This document shows, one piece after another, positions 26,898 through 35,581 of a DNA stretch of 64,000 nt (its first letter is position 1; the number at the start of each line of letters is the position of its first letter). The translations under genes were made by a program, and so were the position numbers. The notes beneath the pieces are model-generated. The model was given only the letters and a program-made list of their open reading frames with translations. It was not told the origin of the DNA and did no database searches. Source of the DNA: Pseudaestuariivita atlantica (GTDB taxonomy: Bacteria > Pseudomonadota > Alphaproteobacteria > Rhodobacterales > Rhodobacteraceae); NCBI RefSeq assembly GCF_001205715.1, contig NZ_AQQZ01000003.1, positions 434,001 to 498,000 on the forward strand. The letters are read 5' to 3'.

Positions 26898-27284
26898 ATG
26901 AAGAAAGTTTGGATGGCGGTAGCCGCCCTTGCAATGAGCGCCAGCACCGCGATGGCGGCAGACCCGGTCCTCGGCATCTGGAAGACGCAGGTGGACGACG
27001 GCAACTATGCCCACATCAAGATGGTGCAGTGCGGATCCAAGATCTGCGGCTCGATCCTGCGCGCGTTCAATTCGAGCGGCGAGTTCGCGACCGAGAACAA
27101 GGGCAAGAACCTTGTCTGGGACATGGTCCCGCAGGGCGGCGGTTCGTACAAGAGCGGCAAGATCTGGCAGCCCTCGACCGACAAGGTCTATCGCTCGAAA
27201 ATGTCGCTGTCGGGCAACACGCTGAAAGTTTCGGGCTGTGTCGGCCCGATCTGCAAGAAGCAGACCTGGACGCGCGTCCAGTAA
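26898..27284 (+). CDS. DUF2147 family exported protein 1
   Basis: The 128-residue product starts [20 protein letters not shown], a signal peptide, and the mature part ([20 protein letters not shown]) matches DUF2147. [14 protein letters not shown] is the conserved end with a cysteine pair, and CGSKICGS is the earlier pair. GGGAGG lies seven bases before the ATG at 26898, so this start is better than the ATG at 26892. The fold is lipocalin-like and function is unknown. It is one of two tandem paralogs inserted between hisA and hisH. Confidence 0.85.
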   Translation: MKKVWMAVAALAMSASTAMAADPVLGIWKTQVDDGNYAHIKMVQCGSKICGSILRAFNSSGEFATENKGKNLVWDMVPQGGGSYKSGKIWQPSTDKVYRSKMSLSGNTLKVSGCVGPICKKQTWTRVQ

Positions 27285-27446
27285 CGGCAGGCGCTTTTCG
27301 GCCGATGGCCGGCGCAAGGATTTCGGGGGGCGGGAAGATTTTTCATCCCGCCCCTTTTCACGTGGTACAAGGTTTCCCATATTCATCGCGCTGCCGACCG
27401 GCGATCATCGCCGGCGCTGCCAGTATCGCTGAAAGGAGTGATGCCG

Positions 27447-27842
27447 GTGACACGTATTCTCAAGGTTCTGACGTCCGTTGCCGTGATCGGTTTCGTGGCG
27501 GGCGTGGCCTCTGCGCAGGATGCGCGCGGGCTGTGGCTGACGCAGGCCGACAAGAAAGACCAGGTCGCGCAGGTGGAATCCGTGCCCTGTGGCGCGGCCC
27601 TATGCGGGACCATCGTGAAGGTGTTCGATGGCTCGGGCACCCAGATCTCGCACCCCAACGTGGGCAAGCGCGTGTTCTGGGACATGCAACCCATTGGCAA
27701 CGGCAAGTATGAAGGCATGGCCTTCGTGCCCGCCCACAACAAGAATTACCGCGCCACGATGCAGGTGATGGGCAGCGAGATGCTGGTCAAGGGTTGCCTT
27801 GGCCCCGTCTGCCAAAGCCAGCTCTGGCAGCGCGTACAGTAA
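27447..27842 (+). CDS. DUF2147 family exported protein 2
   Basis: The 131-residue product opens with TRILKVLTSVAVIGFVAGVA, a signal peptide, and carries the same layout as its neighbour: CGAALCGT and VKGCLGPVCQSQLWQRVQ. The start is uncertain: GTG at 27447 has AGGAG eight bases upstream, while the ATG at 27441 would be only two bases away. It is a paralog of the gene 160 bases upstream and probably arose by duplication. A REP cluster follows immediately. Confidence 0.82.
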   Translation: MTRILKVLTSVAVIGFVAGVASAQDARGLWLTQADKKDQVAQVESVPCGAALCGTIVKVFDGSGTQISHPNVGKRVFWDMQPIGNGKYEGMAFVPAHNKNYRATMQVMGSEMLVKGCLGPVCQSQLWQRVQ

Positions 27843-27848
27843 CGGCCC

Positions 27849-27987
27849 GGTCGGGTGAGATCACCCGACCTACATCCTGACGGACAGCTGGCGTAGGACG
27901 GGTGCGCGCACCCGTCACGCGTGGCGGGAGGCAAGCTCCCGCCCTACCCCCTTGCTCGTCCCGTAGGTCGGGTGCTCGCACCCGACC
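27849..27987. repeat. Cluster of four REP elements with GTAG foot, alternating orientation
   Basis: Four hairpins each have GTAG (or CTAC on the other strand) at one foot. They lie at 27849-27873 (reverse; arms GGTCGGGTGA/TCACCCGACC), 27893-27916 (forward; perfect 20-base palindrome GACGGGTGCGCGCACCCGTC), 27923-27947 (reverse; GGCGGGAG/CTCCCGCC) and 27963-27987 (forward; GGTCGGGTGC/GCACCCGACC). The alternating reverse-forward order gives two REP doublets. It sits between convergent DUF2147 and hisH genes. Confidence 0.8.
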
Positions 27988-27994
27988 CCCGCGG

Positions 27995-28633
27995 TCAGGG
28001 GGTCCAGTCAAGGAAATTGCGGATCATGCGCAGGCCCGTGGCGGCGCTCTTTTCCGGGTGGAATTGCGTGCCGACCATCGTGTCGCGCCCCACAACCGCC
28101 GTGATGTCGCCCGCGTAATCGGCATGCGCCAGCCGGTGCGCGGGATCGGCGACCTCGAACTGGAAGGAATGCACGAAATAGGCGTGATCGCCGGTGGCGA
28201 TGCCGTCCAGCACCGGGTGGGGCGCCTCGATCACGAGGTCGTTCCAGCCCATGTGCGGCACTTTCAGGGATGCGTCAGAAGGCTTGATCGCCGCCACCGT
28301 CCCGCCGATCCAGTCGAACCCCGGCGTCTCGGCATATTCCAGCCCGCGTGTCGCCATCATCTGCATCCCGATGCAGATGCCGAAGAAGGGCCGCCCGCCA
28401 CGGACCACCGCCTCTTCCATCGCCTCGAACACGCCGCGATGGTCAAACAGCGCGCGCCGGCAGGCCGGGAAGGCCCCGTCCCCCGGCAGCACGATCCGGT
28501 CCGCCGCGCGGATCACCTCCGGATCGGAGGTCACCGTCACCGCGCCCGCGCCGGCCTCGTCCGCCATGCGGGCAAAGGCCTTGTGCGCGGAGTGCAGGTT
28601 GCCGCTGTCGTAGTCGATGATCGCGGTGGTCAT
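27995..28633 (-). CDS. hisH: Imidazole glycerol phosphate synthase glutaminase subunit
   Basis: This 212-residue class I glutamine amidotransferase supplies ammonia to HisF in histidine synthesis. MTTAIIDYDSGNLHSAHKAF opens it, PFFGICIGMQMM carries the nucleophile Cys near residue 85, and VVGRDTMVGTQFHPEKSA holds the catalytic His and Glu near residue 193. It follows hisB by four bases, which indicates coupling. HisF, its obligate partner, is not next to it in this window. Confidence 0.96.
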   Translation of the reverse strand: MTTAIIDYDSGNLHSAHKAFARMADEAGAGAVTVTSDPEVIRAADRIVLPGDGAFPACRRALFDHRGVFEAMEEAVVRGGRPFFGICIGMQMMATRGLEYAETPGFDWIGGTVAAIKPSDASLKVPHMGWNDLVIEAPHPVLDGIATGDHAYFVHSFQFEVADPAHRLAHADYAGDITAVVGRDTMVGTQFHPEKSAATGLRMIRNFLDWTP

Positions 28634-28637
28634 GGGG

Positions 28638-29225
28638 TCAGAGCGCGCCCTTGGTCGAGGGCACCGCGTCCGACCGGCGCGGATCGGGTTCCACCGCCTC
28701 GCGCAGCGCGCGCGCCACGGCCTTGAACGCCGCCTCGGCGATGTGGTGGCTGTTCACGCCGTGCAGCTGGTCCACGTGCAGCGTGATGCCGCCATGGGTG
28801 CTGAAGGCCTGGAAGAACTCGCGCACCAGTTCGGTATCGAAGGTGCCGATCTTGGCGGTCGGCAGGTCGAGCGTCCAGACAAGGTAGGGCCGCCCCGACA
28901 GATCGAGCGCCGCGCGCACCTGCGCGTCGTCCATCGGCAGGTGGCACGCGCCGTAGCGGCGGATGCCGCGCTTGTCGCCCAGCGCCTCCGCCAGCGCCTG
29001 TCCCAGCGCGATGCCCGTATCCTCGACCGTGTGGTGATCGTCGATATGCAGATCGCCCGTCGCCCGCACCGTCATGTCGATCAGCGCGTGGCGCGCCAGC
29101 TGGTCGAGCATGTGGTCGAAGAACCCGACACCGGTCTGGTTGTCGTACTCACCCGTTCCGTCGAGGTCGACGGTGACGGTGATGTCGGTCTCGGCTGTCT
29201 TGCGCGTGATCGTGGCGCGGCGCAT
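28638..29225 (-). CDS. hisB: Imidazoleglycerol-phosphate dehydratase
   Basis: The 195-residue metal enzyme dehydrates imidazole glycerol phosphate. The start [20 protein letters not shown] is family-like; an upstream extension to 29327 is not. The two manganese-binding motifs [20 protein letters not shown] and [17 protein letters not shown] are both present. It is the monofunctional form, without the histidinol-phosphatase domain of enterobacteria. It heads the hisB-hisH unit. Confidence 0.97.
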   Translation of the reverse strand: MRRATITRKTAETDITVTVDLDGTGEYDNQTGVGFFDHMLDQLARHALIDMTVRATGDLHIDDHHTVEDTGIALGQALAEALGDKRGIRRYGACHLPMDDAQVRAALDLSGRPYLVWTLDLPTAKIGTFDTELVREFFQAFSTHGGITLHVDQLHGVNSHHIAEAAFKAVARALREAVEPDPRRSDAVPSTKGAL

Positions 29226-29362
29226 GGGGCGTCCTCCTTGGGCTGGCCACCGGCCTTCTAGGCCCCTGCGCCGGTCTGCGGAAGGGGCGGCGGGCAAGAT
29301 TGCGTACGGTTGCGGCGAAAAAGCCAACCGGGTGACGCGCGGTTTACCGATGCAAGGAAGGG

Positions 29363-29439
29363 TGGTGGCGGTACAGGGACTCGAACCCCGGACACAAGGA
29401 TTATGATTCCTCTGCTCTAACCAACTGAGCTATACCGCC
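29363..29439 (-). tRNA. tRNA-Met (CAU), encoded CCA
   Basis: The minus strand from 29439 gives a complete cloverleaf: acceptor GGCGGTA/TACCGCC, D-arm AGCTCAGTTGGTTAGAGC, anticodon stem around a loop reading ATCATAA with anticodon CAT, and T-arm GGGGTTCGAGTCCC. The 3' CCA is encoded (29363-29365). Elongator Met is the likely identity, but an Ile2 tRNA with a lysidine-modified CAU cannot be excluded by eye; the initiator is unlikely because the first pair is G-C. Confidence 0.9.
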
Positions 29440-29531
29440 GAACCGTGCGGGTGAGTACGGATTTGCCGCGCGGGGGTCAAGGGGGCGCGGCGCGGATTTT
29501 TGCACCCGTCGCCACGTCGCGCGGACGCGGT

Positions 29532-30281
29532 TCAGAACATCATGCAATCGGCCCCCGGATCGTCCAGCGTTCCGGTCGTTGGCGGGGTATAGGTGAAGGC
29601 CGCGATCCGCGCGCCCTGGTCGAAGCCCACGAACAGCGCATCGTCGCCTGGACGCAGCGCCACGCCCTCGGGGTCGCGCCCGTAGGCGATCAGCGGCACG
29701 CGACCGACCAGTCCGCCATCCGCCTCCAGCACCCACAGCGCGTTGGTCCCTTCCCAGTCGTCCACCACCAGCAGATGCCCGGTGCGCGGGTCGCGGGCGA
29801 TGCCCTGCGGCTCGACCAGGGGCGGGTCGAAACTTTCGCCCGCGATCTGGCTCACAACCTCGCCCGCCGGGTCGATCCAGACAAGGCGCGCCGGGTCATC
29901 CTCGACCAGCACCATGCCGCCGCCCGGCAGGCCCACCATGCCCTCGGTATCCATGCCCACGCCGATCCGGTAGGGCGCGCCGCGCGGCTCGCCCGATTTC
30001 GACAGGCGCTGGTAGCGGCCCAGCCCGTCGGCCACGATCACGTCCTCACCCATAACGGTCAGCGCCTTGACGCGGTAAAGGTCGCTGGACCAGCGGCGCA
30101 ATTCCTCGCCTGCCAGCGTGACCAGCACGACCTCCCGCCCCTCGTTCGCGATCCACAGGCCGCAGAACGTGGGATCGTATTCCAGCGATGCGGGTTGGTT
30201 CAGGGCATAGAAGTCGCGCAGCTCCAGTTCCTGCGCGGCGGCGGGCAGCGAAAGGGCGGCAAGGGCGGCGAAAATGCGCAT
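29532..30281 (-). CDS. Exported beta-propeller protein
   Basis: This 249-residue protein has the signal peptide MRIFAALAALSLPAAAQ. The mature part shows repeated beta-blades with D-G and EP-G-A patterns (YDPTFCGLWIANEGREVVLV, VIVADGLGRYQRLSKSG, VEPQGIARDPRTGHLLVVDD), typical of an SMP-30/NHL/phytase-like propeller. It may bind or hydrolyse a ligand in the periplasm, but no catalytic set is obvious. Both YDPTFCG and ADCMMF contain Cys, possibly a disulfide. It is divergent from the SDR gene by 69 bases. Confidence 0.7.
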   Translation of the reverse strand: MRIFAALAALSLPAAAQELELRDFYALNQPASLEYDPTFCGLWIANEGREVVLVTLAGEELRRWSSDLYRVKALTVMGEDVIVADGLGRYQRLSKSGEPRGAPYRIGVGMDTEGMVGLPGGGMVLVEDDPARLVWIDPAGEVVSQIAGESFDPPLVEPQGIARDPRTGHLLVVDDWEGTNALWVLEADGGLVGRVPLIAYGRDPEGVALRPGDDALFVGFDQGARIAAFTYTPPTTGTLDDPGADCMMF

Positions 30282-30350
30282 TCCGGGGTCTCCGGTCTCG
30301 TCACCGTCAAGTGTGGCCCTAGGTCCTGACCGGTCAAGGGTGGAGTTGAG

Positions 30351-31016
30351 ATGTCGAAGGCATTGGTGATCGGACATTCCGGCGGGATCGGAAGCGCGTT
30401 GGCGGCCGAACTCGACGCGCGCGGGTACGAGGTGACGGGGCTGTCCCGGTCGACCGAGGGGCTGGATGTGACCGACGAGGCGAGCGTCGCCTCCGCCATC
30501 GGGGCGCTGACAGGTCCGTTCGACGTGATCCTCTGTGCCACCGGCGCGCTGGAGATCGACGGGGCGGTGCCGGAGAAAACCATCCGCGCCCTCACCCCCA
30601 AGGCGATGCTTGACCAATTCGCGCTGAACGCCGTGGGTCCGGCGATGGTGATGAAACATGCAGGCCCCCTGCTGCCGCGTGACCGGCGGGCGGTGATGGC
30701 GGTCCTGTCGGCGCGGGTGGGGTCGATCGGGGACAACCGGATCGGCGGCTGGTACGCCTACCGCACGGCCAAGGCGGCGGTGAACCAGGTGGTTCACACG
30801 GCGGCCATCGAGCTGGCGCGGACACACAAGCAGGCGATCTGCGTCGCGCTGCATCCGGGCACGGTCGCCACGAAGTTCACCGAGAAATACGCGGGCCGGC
30901 ACAAGACAGTCCCGCCGCAGGAGGCCGCCGCGAATCTGCTGGACGTGCTGGCGGGTCTGACCGCTGACCAGTCCGGCGGGTTCTTCGACTACAGCGGTGC
31001 CGAGGTGCCGTGGTGA
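30351..31016 (+). CDS. SDR family NAD(P)-dependent oxidoreductase
   Basis: The 221-residue protein starts MSKALVIGHSGGIGSALAAE, the glycine-rich dinucleotide motif in the GxxGxxG form. The active site WYAYRTAKAAVNQVVH supplies Tyr and Lys (YxxxK) near residue 142. It is closest in form to C-factor (CsgA)-like short-chain dehydrogenases. The stop overlaps the start of the photolyase gene by four bases, so the two are probably cotranslated. The substrate is unknown. Confidence 0.86.
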   Translation: MSKALVIGHSGGIGSALAAELDARGYEVTGLSRSTEGLDVTDEASVASAIGALTGPFDVILCATGALEIDGAVPEKTIRALTPKAMLDQFALNAVGPAMVMKHAGPLLPRDRRAVMAVLSARVGSIGDNRIGGWYAYRTAKAAVNQVVHTAAIELARTHKQAICVALHPGTVATKFTEKYAGRHKTVPPQEAAANLLDVLAGLTADQSGGFFDYSGAEVPW

Positions 31017-32536
31017 CCCGGCTTGTCCTGGTTCTGGGCGACCAGTTGAGCCCCGATGTCGCCGCGCTGAAGGCCGCCGACAAGGCGACCGACGTGGTCG
31101 TCATGGCCGAGGTCGGGGACGAGGCGACCTATGTCAAGCACCACCCCAAGAAGATCGCGCTGATCCTGTCCGCGATGCGCAAGTTCGCGGCGCGTCTGGA
31201 AGATGACGGGTGGGATGTACGCTATACCAGGCTGGACGATCCCGAGGCGTCGGAGTCCATCGGGGGCGAGTTGTTGCGCCGGGCGGAAGAGACCGGGGCC
31301 GACAGCGCCATCATCACCGAGCCGGGGGAGTGGCGGCTGATCTCTGCCCTGCGGCATCTGCCCTTGAAGACCGAGATGCTGGAGGACGACCGATTCGTCG
31401 CCTCCCATGCCGAGTTCGAAAAGTGGGCCGAGGGGCGCAAGGCGCTGCGGATGGAGTATTTCTATCGCGAAATGCGCCGCAAGACGGGCCTGTTGATGGA
31501 CGGGGACGACCCGGCAGAGGGCAAGTGGAATTTCGACCACGACAACCGCAAGCCCGCGCCCGATGACGTGACCCACGACCCGATCTGGTTCGAGCCGGAC
31601 GACACGGTCGAGGAGGTTCTGGCGTTGGTCGAGAGCCGGTTCGGCAACCATTTCGGGGACCTGCGGCCCTTTGGGTTTGCCACTGACGCCGCGCAGGCCG
31701 AACAGGCGCTTGATCACTTCATGGACAAGGCGCTGCCGAAATTCGGGGACTACCAGGACGCGATGCTGTCGGATCACCGCTTCCTCTATCACTCGATCCT
31801 GTCGCCCTACATCAACATCGGGCTTCTGGACCCGGTGGAGGTGTGTCGCCGGGCGGAGGCCGAGTACCGTGCAGGCCGCGCGCCGATCAACGCGGTCGAA
31901 GGGTTCATCCGGCAGATCATCGGCTGGCGCGATTACGTGCGGGGCATCTATTTCCTTGAAGGGCCGGATTATACGTCGCGCAACGTGCTGGGACATGACC
32001 GCGACCTGCCGGGGTTCTATTGGGGCAAGCCCACGAAGATGAACTGCGTGTCGAACGCGGTGGAGCAGACGGGGACGGACGCCTATGCCCATCACATCCA
32101 GCGGCTGATGGTGACGGGTAATTTCGGGCTCTTGGCGGGGGTCGATCCGCACGCGCTGCACGAGTGGTATCTTGAGGTCTATGCCGACGCGTTCGAATGG
32201 GTGGAGGCCCCCAACGTGATCGGCATGTCGCAGTTCGCCGATGGCGGGGTCATCGCGTCGAAACCCTATGTCTCGTCCGGCGCGTACATCAACCGCATGT
32301 CGGATTACTGCAAGGGATGCTCGTACTCCGTCAGCACCAAGACCGGCGACAAGGCGTGCCCCTTCAACCTGCTTTACTGGCATTTCCTGATGCGCCACCG
32401 GGAGCGGTTCGGGAACAATCCGCGCATGGCGCAGATGTACCGCACGTGGGACCGGATGGACGAAGAGCGGCGCGAGGCGGTGCTGCGCGATGCCGACAGG
32501 TGGCTGAAAAAGCTGGATGCGGGGGAGGTCGTCTGA
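31013..32536 (+). CDS. Cryptochrome/photolyase-related protein with iron-sulfur cluster (PhrB/FeS-BCP type)
   Basis: This 507-residue FAD protein starts VTRLVLVLGDQLSPDVAALK from GTG at 31013. It belongs to the bacterial FeS-BCP group, whose characterised members repair (6-4) photoproducts. Four cysteines sit at the expected places: MNCVSNAVEQ near residue 344, and YCKGCSYSVS plus ACPFNLLYWHF near 432, 435 and 448. Start is uncertain by one codon, as GTG 31010 is also in frame. Repair versus photoreceptor function cannot be decided from sequence. It is coupled to the SDR gene. Confidence 0.9.
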   Translation: MTRLVLVLGDQLSPDVAALKAADKATDVVVMAEVGDEATYVKHHPKKIALILSAMRKFAARLEDDGWDVRYTRLDDPEASESIGGELLRRAEETGADSAIITEPGEWRLISALRHLPLKTEMLEDDRFVASHAEFEKWAEGRKALRMEYFYREMRRKTGLLMDGDDPAEGKWNFDHDNRKPAPDDVTHDPIWFEPDDTVEEVLALVESRFGNHFGDLRPFGFATDAAQAEQALDHFMDKALPKFGDYQDAMLSDHRFLYHSILSPYINIGLLDPVEVCRRAEAEYRAGRAPINAVEGFIRQIIGWRDYVRGIYFLEGPDYTSRNVLGHDRDLPGFYWGKPTKMNCVSNAVEQTGTDAYAHHIQRLMVTGNFGLLAGVDPHALHEWYLEVYADAFEWVEAPNVIGMSQFADGGVIASKPYVSSGAYINRMSDYCKGCSYSVSTKTGDKACPFNLLYWHFLMRHRERFGNNPRMAQMYRTWDRMDEERREAVLRDADRWLKKLDAGEVV

Positions 32537-32555
32537 CCCCGCCCCGTCCTTGGTC

Positions 32556-33644
32556 TCAGGCGCTGTAGCGCAACAGGGCGGCCTCGGGCCGGGACAGGTT
32601 GCGCCGCACGTAGTCGCCGAAATCGTCGGGATCGACGGTCAGGTCGGCGCAGACGTCCAGCAATCGCAGGTGATCGGCGGTGTCGAGCGTCGACAGCGCG
32701 ACGTTGCCGGGATGGAAGCTTTCGGTTTCCAGCCCGTCGGCGCGCAGGATCTCGTGCCGGGGTGTCATCAGGTGCAGGTACGTCACCTCCCGCACCGTCA
32801 GGTCGATGGTCACCGACCCACCGTTGACGAGGTCGCGGGCGCGCACCAGCACTTCGTCGGTGTTGAACAATTCCTGCGCCACCGCGCCCTTCACCACGAT
32901 GCGGTGATCCGGAGAGACGAGGCTGTCGCGGTCCGGCGCGTCATGGCCGAACGCGCCCCAGCGCAGGCGGATCGGGCGCAGGCGCGGCATCGCGAACAGG
33001 CGCGCGCCGGTCATCTTGCGACCGCCCATCCAGACGATGGGCTGGGCGCCGTTGTCCATGGTCTGCACCATGTCGCCTTCGCGCAGGTCCTCGACCCGGC
33101 GGCGGCCTTCGGGCGTGTCGATCAGCGTGCCGGGGGTGAAACAGATGACGCCGCCGCCGTGATCGGCCTGCGGATCGCCGAAATCGTCGGCCCCGGCCCC
33201 GGACCCGGACGGGTCGTCGTCGTGCAGCGCATGCGTCACGACCCACAATTCGGTGCCCTTCGGGGGCATCTCGCCCAGGCACATGACCAGCGGATCGCGC
33301 GACGGCCCGACCGGGATCAGCGTCAGCGTGTAGCTGCGCCGCCCATCCGTCACCGTGAAACAGGCGTCGCCCAGTTCGTCTTCGTCCACGTCGTCCTGGA
33401 ATTCGGCATGCTGCGCCAGCCCGACAAGGCGCGATACCATGCGCGCGGCGCCCCGCCGCAACGCCACATCCTCTTCCCGCATCCCAAGTCTCAGCACCGT
33501 ACCCGGTCCATCCACGCGCAGGGCGTCGCCCTGCCAGGACCAACTTGCACCGACCTCCATCGCGCCCAGCGGGGGCGCCTGAAGGCCGTCAATCTCAGTC
33601 TGTGACCATGGGATGATAAACGTGCCACATGTGCGCGCGTTCAT
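32556..33644 (-). CDS. Hint (hedgehog/intein) domain protein 2
   Basis: This 362-residue protein starts MNARTCGTFIIPWSQTEIDG; an ATG at 33686 adds 14 residues but lacks a ribosome site. The first ~165 residues form a beta-rich region with an acidic stretch (DDPSGSGAGADDFGDPQADH). The Hint domain opens with Cys near residue 168 (CFTPGTLIDTPEGRRRVE), followed by VSPDHRIVVKGAVAQELFN and VTYLHLMTPRHEILRADGLE. This is the same architecture as the protein at 17.8 kb but with a different N-terminal module. Autoprocessing at the Cys is plausible; its biological role is unknown. Confidence 0.82.
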   Translation of the reverse strand: MNARTCGTFIIPWSQTEIDGLQAPPLGAMEVGASWSWQGDALRVDGPGTVLRLGMREEDVALRRGAARMVSRLVGLAQHAEFQDDVDEDELGDACFTVTDGRRSYTLTLIPVGPSRDPLVMCLGEMPPKGTELWVVTHALHDDDPSGSGAGADDFGDPQADHGGGVICFTPGTLIDTPEGRRRVEDLREGDMVQTMDNGAQPIVWMGGRKMTGARLFAMPRLRPIRLRWGAFGHDAPDRDSLVSPDHRIVVKGAVAQELFNTDEVLVRARDLVNGGSVTIDLTVREVTYLHLMTPRHEILRADGLETESFHPGNVALSTLDTADHLRLLDVCADLTVDPDDFGDYVRRNLSRPEAALLRYSA

Positions 33645-33779
33645 TACCCTGCTCTGCCTCGGTCTTGTTTTTATTGAAACCGGCATAACAGCCGGGGGCC
33701 GGACTGCCTACCCGACGGAGTGCGTCGGGGCTCCGATTGTCACATGTTTACCGCACCTTTGGCGGTGTTCTTCACGCGG

Positions 33780-34547
33780 TCAGGCGGCGTCCTTCATCTG
33801 GCGCACGCGGGCAAAGACCTCGGCATCGGTGGCGTCCCGCATTCCGAGGTGCACGCGCAGGGCCGGATCGGCGGCGCGCAGGAAGGGATTGGTCGCCTTT
33901 TCGGCGGCGATCGTGGTGGGCACGGTGGGCAGGCCGTCGGCCCTGAGGCGCGACACCTCCGCCGCCCGATCCTTGAGCGCGGCGTTGTCCGGGTCCACCG
34001 TCAGGGCGAAGGCGGCGTTGCTGGCGGTGTATTCATGCGCGCAGTAGACCACCGTGCTGTCGGGCAGCGCGGCGAGCTTTTGCAGGCTGTTCCACATCAT
34101 CGGCGCGTCACCTTCGAAGATGCGCCCGCACCCCATCGCGAAGAGCGTGTCGCCGGTGAACACCACGCCCGCGCCACCGATCACGTAGTTCACCATGTCG
34201 AGCGTGTGGCCCGGCGTGTGCAGCACGCCCACCTCGTGCGCGCCCAGCGCCAGCGTGTCGCCCTCGTCCACCTGCCGGTCGAGGCCCGTCACGGGCTTGC
34301 CGCGCGGCACCGGTCCGGTCACCTGCGCGCCGGTGTCCTCCTTCAACTCGGCCAGCCCGTCGGTGTGGTCCCAATGGTGATGGGTGATCCAGATCTGCGT
34401 CAGTTGCCAGCCCGTGGCTTCCAGCGCGTCCTTTGCCGCCCTGGCGCTGCCCGCGTCGATGCAGGCGGTCTCGCCGCTGTCTGGGTCGTGCACCAGCACG
34501 CCGTAATTGTCGGAATTGTAGGCGAACTGGTGGAACTGGAGCGTCAT
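33780..34547 (-). CDS. gloB: Hydroxyacylglutathione hydrolase (glyoxalase II)
   Basis: The 255-residue metallo-beta-lactamase-fold enzyme hydrolyses S-lactoylglutathione to lactate and glutathione, detoxifying methylglyoxal. The metal ligands appear as WITHHHWDHTDG near residue 55, followed by HTPGHTLDMVNYV and TGDTLFAMGCGRIFEG. YCAHEYTASNAAFAL and the C-terminal FLRAADPALR are the glyoxalase II substrate-binding region. Start fixed at 34547 (MTLQFHQFAYNSDNYGVLVH). It is a single gene. Confidence 0.95.
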   Translation of the reverse strand: MTLQFHQFAYNSDNYGVLVHDPDSGETACIDAGSARAAKDALEATGWQLTQIWITHHHWDHTDGLAELKEDTGAQVTGPVPRGKPVTGLDRQVDEGDTLALGAHEVGVLHTPGHTLDMVNYVIGGAGVVFTGDTLFAMGCGRIFEGDAPMMWNSLQKLAALPDSTVVYCAHEYTASNAAFALTVDPDNAALKDRAAEVSRLRADGLPTVPTTIAAEKATNPFLRAADPALRVHLGMRDATDAEVFARVRQMKDAA

Positions 34548-34675
34548 GGCGGGCCCTTCTCTGCACGGTGCCCGGACAGTCTAGCGTCCGTGGCCCGCTC
34601 CGCAACGCCCGCTTGCCATGGCCCCGCGCCTTGCCCCAAGGTGCGGCGCGGGAACAGGGGAAGGGCCGCACCGCG

Positions 34676-35581
34676 ATGGGACTGACGATTGCCTGTATCG
34701 GCGAAGTGATGATCGAGCTGTCGGCACCCGAAGGGTCCGCCGCGCGGGTCGGCACGGCGGGCGATACGTTCAACTGGGCGGTCTACCTGCGCCGGTCGCT
34801 GGGAGAGGAGCACCGGGTGCGGTACGTCACCGCGCTGGGCCACGACCCGTTCAGCGCCCGGATCACCAAGGCCATCGAGGCCGAGGGCATCGCCACCGAC
34901 CGCATCCTGCGCCACCCGACCCGCCTGCCCGGCCTGTATGCCATCACGCTCGACCACGCGGGCGAGCGCAGCTTCCACTACTGGCGGTCCGAGGCCGCGG
35001 CGCGCACGATGTTCGACGACGACGCCGGGATCGACGCGCTCGACGGCGCGGACGTGGTGGCGCTGTCCGGCATCACGCTCGCCATCCTGCCCGACGCCGC
35101 GCGCGAACGCCTGTTCGCGCATCTGGCGACGGCCCGCGCCGACGGGCTGCAAGTGGCGTTCGACAGCAATTACCGCCCCGCCCTATGGCCCTCGGGAGGG
35201 GCCGCGCGGGAGGTGATGGAAAGGATGTGGGCGCTGACCGACATCGCCCTGCCCTCGGTTGACGACGAGATGGCCATGGCCCCGAACGAGACCGCCGAGG
35301 CCATCGCGGCGCGGTTCAGCGCCATGCCCTTGCGCGCCGGAGCCCTGAAACGCGGGGCGACCGGGCCGCTGGGCCTGACGACGGGGGCCGCCCCGGACCT
35401 GCCCGCCGTGACCCGCGTGGTCGACAGCACTGCCGCCGGAGACAGCTTCAACGGCGCGTTCCTTGGCGCGGTGCTGCAGGGCGGGGACGAGGCGGCGGCG
35501 CTGGCGGCTGGCCATGCCTGCGCCTCCCGCGTGATCTGCCACCACGGCGCCATCGTGCCCCGCGCCGACTGGGACGCATGA
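34676..35581 (+). CDS. kdgK: 2-keto-3-deoxygluconate kinase (PfkB family sugar kinase)
   Basis: The 301-residue kinase starts MGLTIACIGEVMIELSAPEG. The PfkB layout is present: GTAGDTFNWAVYLRRSL near residue 30 and the catalytic DSTAAGDSFNGAFLGAVLQ near residue 250. The fold and early EVMIEL segment fit KdgK, which phosphorylates 2-dehydro-3-deoxygluconate to KDPG for the Entner-Doudoroff pathway. No KDPG aldolase is adjacent. Stop and the next gene's start share ATGA, so it is coupled to the GMC oxidoreductase. Confidence 0.82.
   Translation: MGLTIACIGEVMIELSAPEGSAARVGTAGDTFNWAVYLRRSLGEEHRVRYVTALGHDPFSARITKAIEAEGIATDRILRHPTRLPGLYAITLDHAGERSFHYWRSEAAARTMFDDDAGIDALDGADVVALSGITLAILPDAARERLFAHLATARADGLQVAFDSNYRPALWPSGGAAREVMERMWALTDIALPSVDDEMAMAPNETAEAIAARFSAMPLRAGALKRGATGPLGLTTGAAPDLPAVTRVVDSTAAGDSFNGAFLGAVLQGGDEAAALAAGHACASRVICHHGAIVPRADWDA

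Noticed and set aside
29363-29439. Initiator tRNA-fMet
   Set aside because: The first acceptor pair is G-C rather than the mismatch typical of bacterial initiator tRNA, so an elongator tRNA with CAU anticodon is likelier.
33711-33729. REP element between gloB and the second Hint gene
   Set aside because: CCCGACG/CGTCGGG forms a hairpin but lacks the GTAG foot, so it was not counted with the REP family.
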